Below are positions 27,876-36,589 of a stretch of DNA of 64,000 nt, piece after piece. A model generated the notes under the pieces. It made no database searches, was not told the origin of the DNA, and saw nothing but the letters and a program-made list of their open reading frames with translations. The stretch covers positions 25,760-89,759 of the forward strand of contig JAPKZO010000008.1 of NCBI GenBank assembly GCA_026393755.1. Direction: 5' to 3'. This DNA comes from Acidobacteriota bacterium (lineage in GTDB: Bacteria; Acidobacteriota; Vicinamibacteria; Vicinamibacterales; JAKQTR01). A program made the position numbers and the translations under genes. Every line of letters begins with the position of its first letter. Positions within the stretch are counted from its first letter, which is position 1.

Positions 27876-29010
27876 TTAGTCGTCGCCGACTGCCGCCTGT
27901 CCGAGCGTACCGGCGGCCTTGGCCTTGAGATAGGACTTGATGAAGACGTCGATGTCGCCGTCGAGCACGCGGCTGACGTCGCCGACCTGCTCCTTGGTCC
28001 GGTGGTCCTTAATCATCTGGTAGGGGTGCAGGACGTAGCTGCGAATCTGGCTGCCGAAGGCGATGTCCTTCTTCTCGCCGCCCAGCTTATCCAGTTTCGT
28101 CTGCTGTTCCTTGATCTTCATGTCGAACAGACGCGACTTCAGGACCTTCATCGCGGCATCGCGGTTGCGGATCTGGGACCGCTCGTTCTGGCACGACACC
28201 ACGACGTTGGTGGGCAGATGGGTGATGCGGACGGCGGAGTAGGTCGTATTGACGCCCTGCCCGCCGGGCCCGCTCGCGCAGAACGTGTCCACGCGGATGT
28301 CCTTCTCGTCGACGACAATCTCGACGTCGTTCTCGAGCTCGGGCCACACGTAGACTGACGCGAACGACGTGTGCCGCCTGGCCGCCTGGTCGAATGGTGA
28401 AATGCGCACGAGCCGGTGGACGCCCGCCTCCGACAGCATCAGGCCGTAGGCGTACTCGCCCGTGATCATCAGCGTGGCGCCCTTGAGGCCGGCTTCGTCG
28501 CCCGGCTGGTAGTCGACCACCTCGCGCTTGAAGCCGCGGCGCTCGGTCCAGCGCAGGTACATGCGGAGCAACATGTCCGCCCAGTCCTGCGACTCGGTGC
28601 CGCCGGCGCCCGGGTGGATCGTCACAATCGCGTTGGCACGATCGTGCTCCCCGCCGAGAATGCGTCGCGTCTCGGTGGCGTCGAGTCCCTGATCGAGGCG
28701 ATCGAGACCCGCGGCAATCTCGGTGGTGACATCCTCGCCGCCCTGGGCCCATTCGACCAGCACGCCGAGATCGTCCTGCTGTCTTGTCAGGGAATCGATC
28801 AGGTCGACTTCGTCCTGGAGCCGCTTTCGCCGCTGGAGGGTTCGCTGGGCCTCCGCCTGATCATTCCAGAATTCCGGCTGGGAGATGCGCTCCTCGAGCT
28901 TGCCGATTTCTTCCCGCGGCCGTCCTGCCTCAAAGATAACTCCTGAGTTCGGTAGCCCGCTTCAGCAGATCCTGATAACGCCGGACGAGATCAACAAGCT
29001 CGAGTGCCAC
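27876..29010 (-). CDS. prfB: Peptide chain release factor 2, expressed by programmed +1 frameshift
   Basis: RF2 terminates translation at UAA and UGA. The real gene starts at GTG 29010, with GGAGG about 9 bases upstream. It reads 26 codons (VALELVDLVRRYQDLLKRATELRSYL) and meets an in-frame TGA at 28932-28930. A +1 shift at CTT then enters the main frame (EAGRPREEIGKLEERI...) for 351 more residues, 377 in all, against about 365 for the family. The second part has the SPF anticodon-like tripeptide (RISPFDQAARRHTSFASV) and the GGQ catalytic loop (SGPGGQGVNTTYSAVRI). The shift autoregulates RF2: scarce RF2 favours shifting at the poorly read TGA. It lies downstream of lnt on the same strand. Confidence 0.95.
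28930..28944 (-). promoter_or_regulatory. prfB programmed frameshift site
   Basis: On the minus strand a Shine-Dalgarno-like AGGAG (28944-28940) lies four bases before the slippery CTT (28935-28933) and the TGA stop (28932-28930), with G following. This matches the known prfB frameshift cassette (AGGGGGTATCTTTGAC in E. coli) almost base for base. It explains why the 5' part of prfB is in a different frame. Confidence 0.93.
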
Positions 29011-29055
29011 AGTTGCGCCTCCAAGGTCTCTTCGAAAATGAGACTGACATGAGAA

Positions 29056-29099
29056 AAGGGGCCAGGCCCCAACGTACGCGGATTGTGCGTACTTCTGGT
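29056..29099. repeat. REP-like inverted repeats between lnt and prfB
   Basis: GGGGCC-A-GGCCCC forms a near-perfect small hairpin within AAAAGGGGCCAGGCCCC, followed at once by GTACGC-GGATTGT-GCGTAC. Two adjacent inverted repeats in the 138-bp gap between lnt and prfB look like a dispersed repeat element rather than a terminator, since no T-run follows on the minus strand. Confidence 0.5.
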
Positions 29100-29148
29100 C
29101 GGGGCAGACCCGGGATTGGCTTGTTTCGAGGACAAGCCTGCTTCAATT

Positions 29149-30630
29149 CTACCGCGAACCGGCAGTCGTGGAGCGCCGGCGCCAGGCGGCGATGAGGGTC
29201 AGCAGGGTCAGCAGCGTGCACGCAAACGCAAACGCATCGCCGGTGCGGCCATAGATGGTCAGCCCGGTGAGGAACCGCACGTCGCCTGTAACGACGGTCC
29301 GCTCGAAGATGGGTGAAGCGACGACAACCCGCCCGTACGGATCCACGATTCCGCTGATGCCCGTATTGGCCGCCCGGATGAGGTACCTCCCCTGCTCCAC
29401 GGCGCGAAGGGCGGCCTGTTCGAAGTGCTGGTACGGCGCCGACGATTCGCCATACCAGGCGTCGTTGGTGATCGTGGTCAGCAACTGGCTGCCATGCTGC
29501 ACGAAGTCAGCGACCAGGTCGGGATAGACAATCTCGTAACAGATCGCGGTTGAGAGCGTGTGGCTCCCGAGCGGCATGACGACGGCCCGCTCGCCCGGGG
29601 AGAAATCCGAAACGGCCTCAACCAGCGGCGCCGCGAAGAACAGCAGGCGCTTGAGCGGCACGTATTCCCCGAACGGCACCAGATGCATCTTCCGGTAGAC
29701 GCCAGCGGTCGCCCCGGCCGGATTCAGCAGGAACGCGGAATTGAAGTACCGCGGAGGCGACCCCGGCTCGAACTGATCGCTGCCGAACAGGAGGTGGATG
29801 CCGCGCCGGCGTACGACGTCGATGACGGCGGTTCGTCCGTTCGCGTCGTGCTCGAACAGAAATGGCGTCGCCGATTCGGGCCAGACCACCAGCCGCGCGC
29901 CCCGATCGGCGGCCTGCATCGTCAGCGTGAGGTACGTGTTGAGGATTTGTGATGCCGAGGCCGGGTTCCACTTCTCTTCCTGCCTGATGTTGCCCTGGAC
30001 GAGAGCGACCCGGACGGGGTCGCCGCCGGTGAGCAGGCTCGCCTCCTGGACGCGCCAGTGCCCCCACGCGGCGAGTGCGCTGATGAACACGAGCGTGCAC
30101 GCCGGCACGACGATCCGGTCCCGCCCGCGTCCCACGGCGGCCATCACGACCGCCACCGACCCCAGCACGACAAGCGCGGAAAGTCCGTAGACGCCGGCCA
30201 CGCTTGCGCTTTGGGCAATCGACGTCGCCGATGCCTGGCTGGCCCCGAGCAGTACCCAGGGAAAGCCCCCCAGCACATATCGACGCGCCAACTCGGTGGC
30301 CACCCACGCCATCGGGGCCAGCAGGAGGGCCCGCACGCCCAGGGCCCGAACGAGCGTCGCGACGATCGCGGCGAAGAGCGCTGGAAAAAGCGCGAGGTAT
30401 GCGACCAGCAGACTGCCGACTACAAGGGCGAGCGGCCAGTGCAGGCCGCCGAACGTCTGCATCACGGCCGGCGTCCAGTACACAGTGCCGCCGAAGTAGC
30501 CAGCACCGGCCACCAGGCCCAGCAGGAACGCACGACGCGTGCGGATGCGGGGCGGCCAGGCCAGGGCGATCAGCAGCGGCGCGAGCGCGATCCACGCCAC
30601 GGCCGCGTGTCCGTACCGCGGAAAGCTCAA
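29149..30630 (-). CDS. lnt: Apolipoprotein N-acyltransferase
   Basis: Lnt adds the third acyl chain to lipoproteins at the inner membrane. Residues 1-205 are a multi-helix membrane region. The nitrilase domain (about 215-465) holds the triad: Glu in VVWPESATPF, Lys in YRKMHLVPFGEYVPLKRL, Cys in STAICYEIVYPD. It ends with a last membrane helix. No ATG fits the true N-terminus: translation upstream of TTG 30630 (LAILSGVLLALSFPRYG) looks like real Lnt sequence, so initiation probably occurs at TTG 30630 or at a CTG about 30651-30672, inside the end of the SPOR gene. Length (493 or slightly more) fits. It pairs functionally with LolCD elsewhere in the window. Confidence 0.92.
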   Translation of the reverse strand: MSFPRYGHAAVAWIALAPLLIALAWPPRIRTRRAFLLGLVAGAGYFGGTVYWTPAVMQTFGGLHWPLALVVGSLLVAYLALFPALFAAIVATLVRALGVRALLLAPMAWVATELARRYVLGGFPWVLLGASQASATSIAQSASVAGVYGLSALVVLGSVAVVMAAVGRGRDRIVVPACTLVFISALAAWGHWRVQEASLLTGGDPVRVALVQGNIRQEEKWNPASASQILNTYLTLTMQAADRGARLVVWPESATPFLFEHDANGRTAVIDVVRRRGIHLLFGSDQFEPGSPPRYFNSAFLLNPAGATAGVYRKMHLVPFGEYVPLKRLLFFAAPLVEAVSDFSPGERAVVMPLGSHTLSTAICYEIVYPDLVADFVQHGSQLLTTITNDAWYGESSAPYQHFEQAALRAVEQGRYLIRAANTGISGIVDPYGRVVVASPIFERTVVTGDVRFLTGLTIYGRTGDAFAFACTLLTLLTLIAAWRRRSTTAGSR

Positions 30631-30656
30631 GGCGAGCAGGACGCCGGACAGGATCG

Positions 30657-31313
30657 CTAGCGGGTAACCCAGGGCTTGTACTTTCCTTCGCTCTCGAGCT
30701 TGCGAGCGACAACGTCGGCGTCGCGTCTGGTCTTGTAGAGGCCGACCTTCACGCGGAACACGCCGGTACGGTCGCCGGCTGCCGGCGCGACCACGCGAAC
30801 ATCGTATCCCTGCGCCTTCAGCCGCTTCGCGATCACATCAGCGTCGCCGCGGCTCTTGGCGGCCTTCACCTGGATCGAGAACGGACCTGCCTCCGCCGGC
30901 TCGGTGCGACCCGCCGCCAACGAGTCGTCGGGAACATCCGGCGGCGATACCGGCCCGTCGACGACGTTCGCCCCGCCTGTCGCCGGCGTCGGCGCTCTGA
31001 GCGGCTCGACGGGCGCGTCCGGCTGCGACAGGCGCTTCGGGTACGAGAAGTCGTCAGGCGGCGAACCCGCGGGTCTGGCACCAGCCGCCTCGGCAGCGGG
31101 CTGGGGGTCCGGCGCGACCTCCGGCGCGCCGCTCATCGCACCGCCGGCGACCGCACCGCGCTCGTTCTGCACGCCGCGGCCAACCAGAACGCCAAAGAGA
31201 AACGCCACGCAGCAGATCACACCAGCAGCCATCAGCACGAACACGAGTTGCTTCTCGTTGAGGTGCACGCCGCGTGTGGTGTCATCAGTCATCGTCGATC
31301 CGGTCCGATCCAT
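30657..31313 (-). CDS. SPOR-domain inner-membrane protein
   Basis: SPOR domains bind denuded septal peptidoglycan. The 218-residue protein has a short cytoplasmic N-terminus, one membrane helix (KQLVFVLMAAGVICCVAFLFGVLVGRG), a long Pro/Ala-rich periplasmic linker and a C-terminal SPOR repeat (GPFSIQVKAAKSRGDADVIAKRLKAQGYDVRVV...GVFRVKVGLYKTRRDADVVARKLESEGKYKPWVTR). A second ATG at 31292 is a possible start. It is 6 bp downstream of the slipin gene and overlaps the probable true start of lnt. A role in division-site or envelope maintenance is inferred. Confidence 0.88.
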   Translation of the reverse strand: MDRTGSTMTDDTTRGVHLNEKQLVFVLMAAGVICCVAFLFGVLVGRGVQNERGAVAGGAMSGAPEVAPDPQPAAEAAGARPAGSPPDDFSYPKRLSQPDAPVEPLRAPTPATGGANVVDGPVSPPDVPDDSLAAGRTEPAEAGPFSIQVKAAKSRGDADVIAKRLKAQGYDVRVVAPAAGDRTGVFRVKVGLYKTRRDADVVARKLESEGKYKPWVTR

Positions 31314-31319
31314 CGGGGA

Positions 31320-32066
31320 CTAGGTTCTGTTGATAATCCCGCGGAGCAGATCGATGGGCAGCGGGAAGATGATGGTCGAGTTCTTCTCGGCCGCGATCTC
31401 GGTCAGCGTCTGGAGATACCGAAGCGTCATCGCCTCCGGCCCGCTGGCGATTATGTGCGCGGCCTGAGCCAGCTTCTCGGAGGCTTCGAGTTCACCGGCG
31501 GCGTGAATAATCTTGGCACGCTTCTCCCGTTCGGCCTCGGCCTGCCGCGCCATCGCACGCTGCATGTTTTCCGGCAGATCGACGTGCTTGACTTCGACCG
31601 ATGACACCTTGATGCCCCACGGATCGGTGTGCTGATCGAGAATCTTCTGGAGCGTCGCGTTCAGACGTTCGCGATCAGACAGCAGGCCGTCGAGATCCAC
31701 CTGCCCGAGCACGCTGCGCAGCGTGGTCTGCGCCAGCTGCGACGTGGCGTAATGATAGTTTTCCACCTGCACGATGGCCCGGAGCGGATCCACCACGCGG
31801 AAGTACACGACCGCGTTGACCTTGACCGACACGTTGTCGCGCGTGATGACATCCTGAGGCGGCACGTCCATCACGACCGTGCGCAAGCCCACGCGGACAA
31901 TGCGATCGATCGGGGCGAAGACCAGAATGACGCCGGGGCCTTTGGGTTCCGGCAGCAGCTTGCCCAGCCGGAAGATCACGCCCCGCTCGTACTCCGCCAG
32001 CACCTTGACCGAGCTGACCACGTACAACACGACCAGAAACGCAAACAGGAGAAATGGATTCATCAT
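31320..32066 (-). CDS. Slipin / stomatin-like SPFH protein
   Basis: This membrane scaffold protein of the SPFH superfamily has 248 residues: an N-terminal hydrophobic hairpin ([20 protein letters not shown]), [68 protein letters not shown] and a coiled-coil [29 protein letters not shown]. It is followed by the conserved [27 protein letters not shown]. It overlaps nfeD by 4 bp. The NfeD-slipin pair is a conserved partnership in which NfeD is thought to process or regulate the stomatin. Confidence 0.94.
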   Translation of the reverse strand: MMNPFLLFAFLVVLYVVSSVKVLAEYERGVIFRLGKLLPEPKGPGVILVFAPIDRIVRVGLRTVVMDVPPQDVITRDNVSVKVNAVVYFRVVDPLRAIVQVENYHYATSQLAQTTLRSVLGQVDLDGLLSDRERLNATLQKILDQHTDPWGIKVSSVEVKHVDLPENMQRAMARQAEAEREKRAKIIHAAGELEASEKLAQAAHIIASGPEAMTLRYLQTLTEIAAEKNSTIIFPLPIDLLRGIINRT

Positions 32067-33502
32067 GCGAGCAACTCCTTATCGACACCCTCGCGACTCA
32101 CCGTTGCGGTAAGCCCATTGATGCCCGTGACACAAACGCGCTCCCCGGTTTCGACCGCCTCGCGTGAACGCGCGGTCCAGGTTTCACCGTGCACCGAAAT
32201 CTGCCCTTCTCCGCCGGCCGGAATCGCTGTGAGCGTCGTGCCGTGCTCACCGATCATACCGTCCGCGCCCGTCACCGGCCGGCGTCGTTGCGAAATCACC
32301 GCAAGCCGGACGAGAAACAACAGGATCGCCGACAACGCCAGGACCACCGGCACAATCAGGCCCAGGCTGATGCCGCCCATCCCCGGCGTGGGCGAATCAA
32401 TCAGAATCATCGAGCCCAGCAACAGGCTGACGATGCCGCCAGCGGCCAGCACGCCGTAGCTGATGACTTTGATTTCGAGGATGAGCAGGAAGACCCCGAA
32501 CAGCATCAGCAGCACGCCCGCGTAGTTGACGGGCAGGATCTGGAACGTGAAGAACGCGAGAAGCAGGCAGATGCCTCCGACCACGCCCGGCAGCACCGCA
32601 CCAGGGGACCACAGTTCGATTGTGAGGCCAAGGACGCCGAGGCTGAGCAGAATGTACGCGATGTTCGGATGCGCCAGCGTGCCAAGGATCCGCTGGCGGA
32701 GCGACATCTCGACGACCTCCACGCGTGCGCCAGCCACGTGCAACGGCGGCGTGCGCGTGCGGTCGAACCGCTGGATCTCCCAGCCCTCCAGTTTCCGCAG
32801 CAGATCGGGCACGTCGGTGGCGACCATGTCGACGAGCGGGGGCACGGCGTTGAGCGCCTCGGTTTCGGTGAACGCCCGGCTGTCGTTGACCGCCTGCTCA
32901 GACAGCGGCACGTTGCGACCGCGGCCCGCGGCAATCGTGCGCGCGTCGGCGGCCACGTCAGAGGCGGCCTTCTTCGCCACCGTCTCGTCCATCTTCTCGC
33001 CCTGCCCCGATACCGGGTGCGCCGCACCCATGTGCGTACCAGGCGCCATCGCCGCCACATCGGCAGCGATGGTGATCAGAAATCCCGCCGACGCCGCGCG
33101 CGCGCCAGACGGAGCCACGAACACCGCAATCGGTGTCTTCGCCGCCAGCATCCTCGTGATGATTGCGCGCATGGACTCGACCAGCCCGCCCGGCGTGTCG
33201 AGCGTGAAGATCAGGAGCGCCGCCCCTCGTGCGTCGGCCTGCGAGATGGCCTCCACCATGAATTCCGCGGACACGGGGTGAATCAGCGCGTCAACGTGTG
33301 CGACCAGAACGAGCGGCGCGGCCGCTGGCGGTCCGGCTCCTTCATTCCTGGCGCCGGCCGTCGCCGGCTTGTCGGGAGCGGGCGATTGGACAGCCGCAAC
33401 GACGGGCCGCCAGACGACGAGGGTAAACGCCAGCAGGACGCCCAGATACAACGCGCCGCGGAGGGCGAACCGCTGGAAATCGTACCGGGCAGATACAGAC
33501 AT
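32063..33502 (-). CDS. nfeD: NfeD1b-type membrane serine protease (ClpP class) with C-terminal OB domain
   Basis: I chose ATG 33502 because GGAG lies 8 bases upstream; another ATG at 33532 overlaps a -10-like TATAAT. The 479-residue protein has a signal/anchor helix, a ClpP-like protease domain (about 65-270) with [19 protein letters not shown] and the nucleophile region [16 protein letters not shown]. The general-base Lys probably lies in [12 protein letters not shown]. Five to six membrane helices (about 280-410) and a soluble NfeD OB-fold (about 420-475: [16 protein letters not shown]) complete it. Human and archaeal homologues cleave stomatin. It is the first gene of nfeD-slipin-SPOR-lnt. 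Confidence 0.92.
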   Translation of the reverse strand: MSVSARYDFQRFALRGALYLGVLLAFTLVVWRPVVAAVQSPAPDKPATAGARNEGAGPPAAAPLVLVAHVDALIHPVSAEFMVEAISQADARGAALLIFTLDTPGGLVESMRAIITRMLAAKTPIAVFVAPSGARAASAGFLITIAADVAAMAPGTHMGAAHPVSGQGEKMDETVAKKAASDVAADARTIAAGRGRNVPLSEQAVNDSRAFTETEALNAVPPLVDMVATDVPDLLRKLEGWEIQRFDRTRTPPLHVAGARVEVVEMSLRQRILGTLAHPNIAYILLSLGVLGLTIELWSPGAVLPGVVGGICLLLAFFTFQILPVNYAGVLLMLFGVFLLILEIKVISYGVLAAGGIVSLLLGSMILIDSPTPGMGGISLGLIVPVVLALSAILLFLVRLAVISQRRRPVTGADGMIGEHGTTLTAIPAGGEGQISVHGETWTARSREAVETGERVCVTGINGLTATVSREGVDKELLA

Positions 33503-33530
33503 GACGCGCGCTCCAGTCAGGCGCGCGCTC

Positions 33531-33536
33531 ATTATA
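33531..33536 (-). promoter_or_regulatory. Candidate -10 box of the nfeD operon
   Basis: A perfect TATAAT on the minus strand lies 28 bp before the chosen nfeD ATG (33502). Sequences at -35 spacing (about TGCGAG) are weak. The placement argues for the downstream ATG, because the upstream ATG 33532 would lie inside the promoter. Confidence 0.35.
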
Positions 33537-33659
33537 TCCCCTCAGTGCTTCGACTCGCAGACACGGCGGCGTAATCGGCGAGGCGATCTGGACGGCAGAC
33601 GCGCTCGGCACTGAGTCCTGCAGAAACATGTTCGTGACCGAATCTGTGAATCGAAGGAC

Positions 33660-35891
33660 TCAGGCGGGCGTGCCGGGGCCTCGCTTCAACCGGTCGAGCC
33701 ACTGCTGCGCCTGCGCGGAGGCCGGGTCGAGCGCCAGTGCCCGCTCGATCTCACTGCGGGCCAGGTCCGGCAGCTTGGCCTTGAGGTAGCCCTCCGCCAG
33801 CGCCAGGTGCGCCGCAACGGTCTCCTGGCTCCAGAGGGAAATCTTGAAGGACTCGATCGCTTCCCGCAGCCGCCCTGTCCGCAGGCAGATCCGACCAACC
33901 AGCAGATTGGCGTCCGGATCATACGGCGCCAGGTACAAGGCCCGCTTCAACTCACCCTCGGCTTCGCGGTCGTTGCCCTGATCGACCAGGCGGCGGCCGC
34001 GATCCAGATAGAACGCCGCCAGATCGCGTTGATCGCGCTGGCCAATCAGCTCGACGGTGGCATCAACGCGCTCCGCGCGGGGGGGCTCGATCGCCTCCTT
34101 GAGGCGCGCCTGTCCTCGAGTCCGGCTCGCGGCCGCCGCCCGGAGATCGAGCGAATCGTACGCCGACGAGAGCCGTTGGGCGAGCAGGAGTTCGCGGGAG
34201 GCCTCGGCGCTCTGACCGGCCGCCTGAAGCACGGTGGCGAGCAGCGCGTGGGCGGCTCCGTCAGCGGGACTCAGCCGGACGGCCTCGCGCAGCCATGACG
34301 CCGCCGATTGCGAATCGCCGTCGAGCCACGTCGCGTAACCCAGATTGAACACGTAGTCCGGATCGAGCGGATCCAGGGCGCGTGCATCCGAGAAATACGT
34401 CACCGCCCGGGCGGCGTCGGACGGCAGGCTCGGGGCTCGCAGGCGGAGCACACCCAGGTTGTTCTGGACGATGGCGGACGGCGCGCGCTGCCGCAGGCCG
34501 GTCAGCAGTCGATACGCGTCTGCGTACTCGCCGACGCGGATGTCGGATACCGACGCCAGCAGGCGGGCCTCGACGGCCACAGGCGAGTCATCCGGCACGG
34601 CCCGCACCGCCTCGAGGGCGGCGCGATGTTCACCAGCCGATGTGTGCGCCTGCCACAGCGCGAGGCGCGCGACATCGTAGCTTGGGGCCGCCTGCAGCGC
34701 GGTGTGCAGGAATCGCACCTGTGCCGCTGGTGTCTGCGCGAGCAACCCTTTGACGTAGGCCTCGAATGCGGCCAGCGGAGGCGGCGTGGGCGCGGGCGCG
34801 GCCCGCCCCGTTTCAAGGACGACTCCCGAGAAGGCCAGGCCCGACGCCAGCCGAGTGAGAATCACAAACACGTCCGGCAACTTCCCGCGAACCACCGTCG
34901 GCGCCTCGATCCGGCCCTGCCCCAGACGCAGGCGGCGCGCGGTGAACGCCAGCATGTCTCCCTCGGCCGTCACCGATCCAATCACGACATCGGCAGCTCC
35001 CACCAGTTGTCCGATGCGCACGACGGTGGCCCGGCTGAGCGCGGCGAACGGCGGCACCTGCAATCGCTCAAAGGCGCCGAGGCGTTCGCTCCGGACAATG
35101 GCATCGACGCCGGCGCCCCGCAGGCTCTCGGTCAGCACCACGGCCGACGCTTCTCCGAGCCAGGACAACCGCGGATCGCGCGTGTTACTTTCGAAGGGCA
35201 TCACCAGCGCGCGTTCTCGCGACGCCGCCACCGGGACCGCCGTCTGGGCCAGCGCTGGCCCGGGCATGATCGCACACGCCATCGCGAGCAACGGCGCGGC
35301 GATCGCCGCCGGCCGGTACACCCGGCTGGAATCCACCGTGACCGCGCAATGTGCGTCCCCCCGGGCGAGGCACTGGTCGACGGTGACGTCGACCCGCACG
35401 TTGAGCGCCTGCGCCACGCCACTGGCGGCGGCGGCGTAGTACCGGCACAGTGCTGTCGCCGACGTAGCTCGCACGTCACAGAACAGCGACGGCCGGAACA
35501 CCAGTGTTCCGCGGCCGCGACGCCACCGCACCGACGCCCGCGTGTCCTGCCATGTGTCCACTGCGATCCGCCGCGCCAGCCTGCCCGCGGCCCGCTCCCG
35601 GAGCCACGATGGCAGCCGGCGCAACCAGGCCCGTCGAACCGGCGTCAATCCCTCGACGGTCCACTGCGCCGTCAATTCCCCCGCCCGGGTCATCACGGTG
35701 TCGTACACGCCGCCTTCTTCCTGCCGAAGGAAGCTGAACACCGCGCGCATCGCGCCGAGCGTGACGCGGTGAGATCGCATGCGCCCGGAGTTGATCCACG
35801 ACTCGTAGAACTCGAGCCGCATCGGCAGCAGCTCAGATATGGCCTGGTGGAGACTGGCGACGAGCATCCGACCGATTACCGTCTCACTCAT
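33660..35891 (-). CDS. Large protein: V4R-like N-domain, internal hydrophobic anchor, FlgO-like domain and TPR repeats
   Basis: The protein has 743 residues from ATG 35891 (MSETVIGRMLVASLHQAISELLP). Residues 1-188 form a soluble domain ending ALCRYYAAAASGVAQALNVRVDVTVDQCLARGDAHCAVTV, with four cysteines (138, 149, 174, 182) in a spacing like V4R/heme-NO-type ligand sensors. Residues 193-216 are a hydrophobic stretch ending in an AxA-Q signal-peptidase-like site (PGPALAQ), unusual so far inside a protein. Then comes a FlgO/CsgG-like nucleotide-free domain (RALVMPFESNTRDPRLSWLGEASAVVLTESL...GAADVVIGSV; about 228-370). At least eight TPR-type helix pairs run to the C-terminus. Ligand and role are unknown. 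It is divergent from mobA. Confidence 0.8.
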   Translation of the reverse strand: MSETVIGRMLVASLHQAISELLPMRLEFYESWINSGRMRSHRVTLGAMRAVFSFLRQEEGGVYDTVMTRAGELTAQWTVEGLTPVRRAWLRRLPSWLRERAAGRLARRIAVDTWQDTRASVRWRRGRGTLVFRPSLFCDVRATSATALCRYYAAAASGVAQALNVRVDVTVDQCLARGDAHCAVTVDSSRVYRPAAIAAPLLAMACAIMPGPALAQTAVPVAASRERALVMPFESNTRDPRLSWLGEASAVVLTESLRGAGVDAIVRSERLGAFERLQVPPFAALSRATVVRIGQLVGAADVVIGSVTAEGDMLAFTARRLRLGQGRIEAPTVVRGKLPDVFVILTRLASGLAFSGVVLETGRAAPAPTPPPLAAFEAYVKGLLAQTPAAQVRFLHTALQAAPSYDVARLALWQAHTSAGEHRAALEAVRAVPDDSPVAVEARLLASVSDIRVGEYADAYRLLTGLRQRAPSAIVQNNLGVLRLRAPSLPSDAARAVTYFSDARALDPLDPDYVFNLGYATWLDGDSQSAASWLREAVRLSPADGAAHALLATVLQAAGQSAEASRELLLAQRLSSAYDSLDLRAAAASRTRGQARLKEAIEPPRAERVDATVELIGQRDQRDLAAFYLDRGRRLVDQGNDREAEGELKRALYLAPYDPDANLLVGRICLRTGRLREAIESFKISLWSQETVAAHLALAEGYLKAKLPDLARSEIERALALDPASAQAQQWLDRLKRGPGTPA

Positions 35892-35938
35892 TTTTCTGCT
35901 AACGTAGCCTCTTGGCACCCGATGTGCCGGGGCGCCAT

Positions 35939-36529
35939 ATGTCCACTGCAGCGATTCTTGCCGGAGGTCGTGCCCGTCGTCTCGGCGGCCGTGACAAGAG
36001 TCAACTCGTCATTGGCGGCCGGACCATTCTTGACCGCCAACTGCACGTGTTGCATCGCGTCGTCGATCACGTGATCGTGGTGGCCAACGATCCGGCTCGT
36101 TTCGCCGGTCTCGGCTTGCCGGTCTTCGGAGATCTCGTCCCCGACGCGGGCGCCCTCGGCGGGATCTACACCGCTCTGGCCCTCGCGAAGGAACCGGTGA
36201 TGGTCGTCGCGTGCGACATGCCCTATCTGACGGCGCCGTTTCTGACCTACGTCATGGCAGCTGCCGAGGACGCGGATCTCGCGGTGCCCCGCTCCGCCGA
36301 CGGGTATCACCCGCTCTGCGCGTGCTACACGCAGGCCTGCGCCGGCCCGATCCGGCAGCGCCTGGACGATGGAGTGCTGAAAGTGCTCGACTTGTTTGAC
36401 GATGTGCACGTGCGAACCATCGACCCGGTTGAGCTCGCCGCATTCGATCCGGACGGCCTGCTGCTGTTCAATGTCAACACCCCCGACGACCTGGCACGCG
36501 CCGAACGCGGTCGTCGTCGAACCTGCTGA
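35939..36529 (+). CDS. mobA: Molybdenum cofactor guanylyltransferase (MobA-like)
   Basis: It transfers GMP to molybdopterin to make MGD. The 196-residue protein starts at ATG 35939. The NTP-transferase signature AAILAGGRARRLGGRDKSQLVIGGRTILDRQL is followed by VVANDPARF, DLVPDAGALGGIYTALALA, VMVVACDMPYLTAPFL and LLLFNVNTPDDLARAE, all MobA-typical (GG..R.GG.DK, CD.P). No other molybdopterin gene is adjacent. It is divergent from the V4R/TPR gene with a 47-bp gap and is 60 bp upstream of argS. Confidence 0.87.
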   Translation: MSTAAILAGGRARRLGGRDKSQLVIGGRTILDRQLHVLHRVVDHVIVVANDPARFAGLGLPVFGDLVPDAGALGGIYTALALAKEPVMVVACDMPYLTAPFLTYVMAAAEDADLAVPRSADGYHPLCACYTQACAGPIRQRLDDGVLKVLDLFDDVHVRTIDPVELAAFDPDGLLLFNVNTPDDLARAERGRRRTC

Positions 36530-36589
36530 CGTCACTCATCGTAGATTCAGCATCCCGCGAGAGTCAACGACGCCGAAGACCGACCGCAC

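Noticed and set aside
28930..28932. In-frame TGA near the start of prfB as a pseudogene
   Set aside because: The Shine-Dalgarno-like AGGAG plus CTT-TGA is the known RF2 programmed frameshift, and the protein continues intact in the shifted frame.
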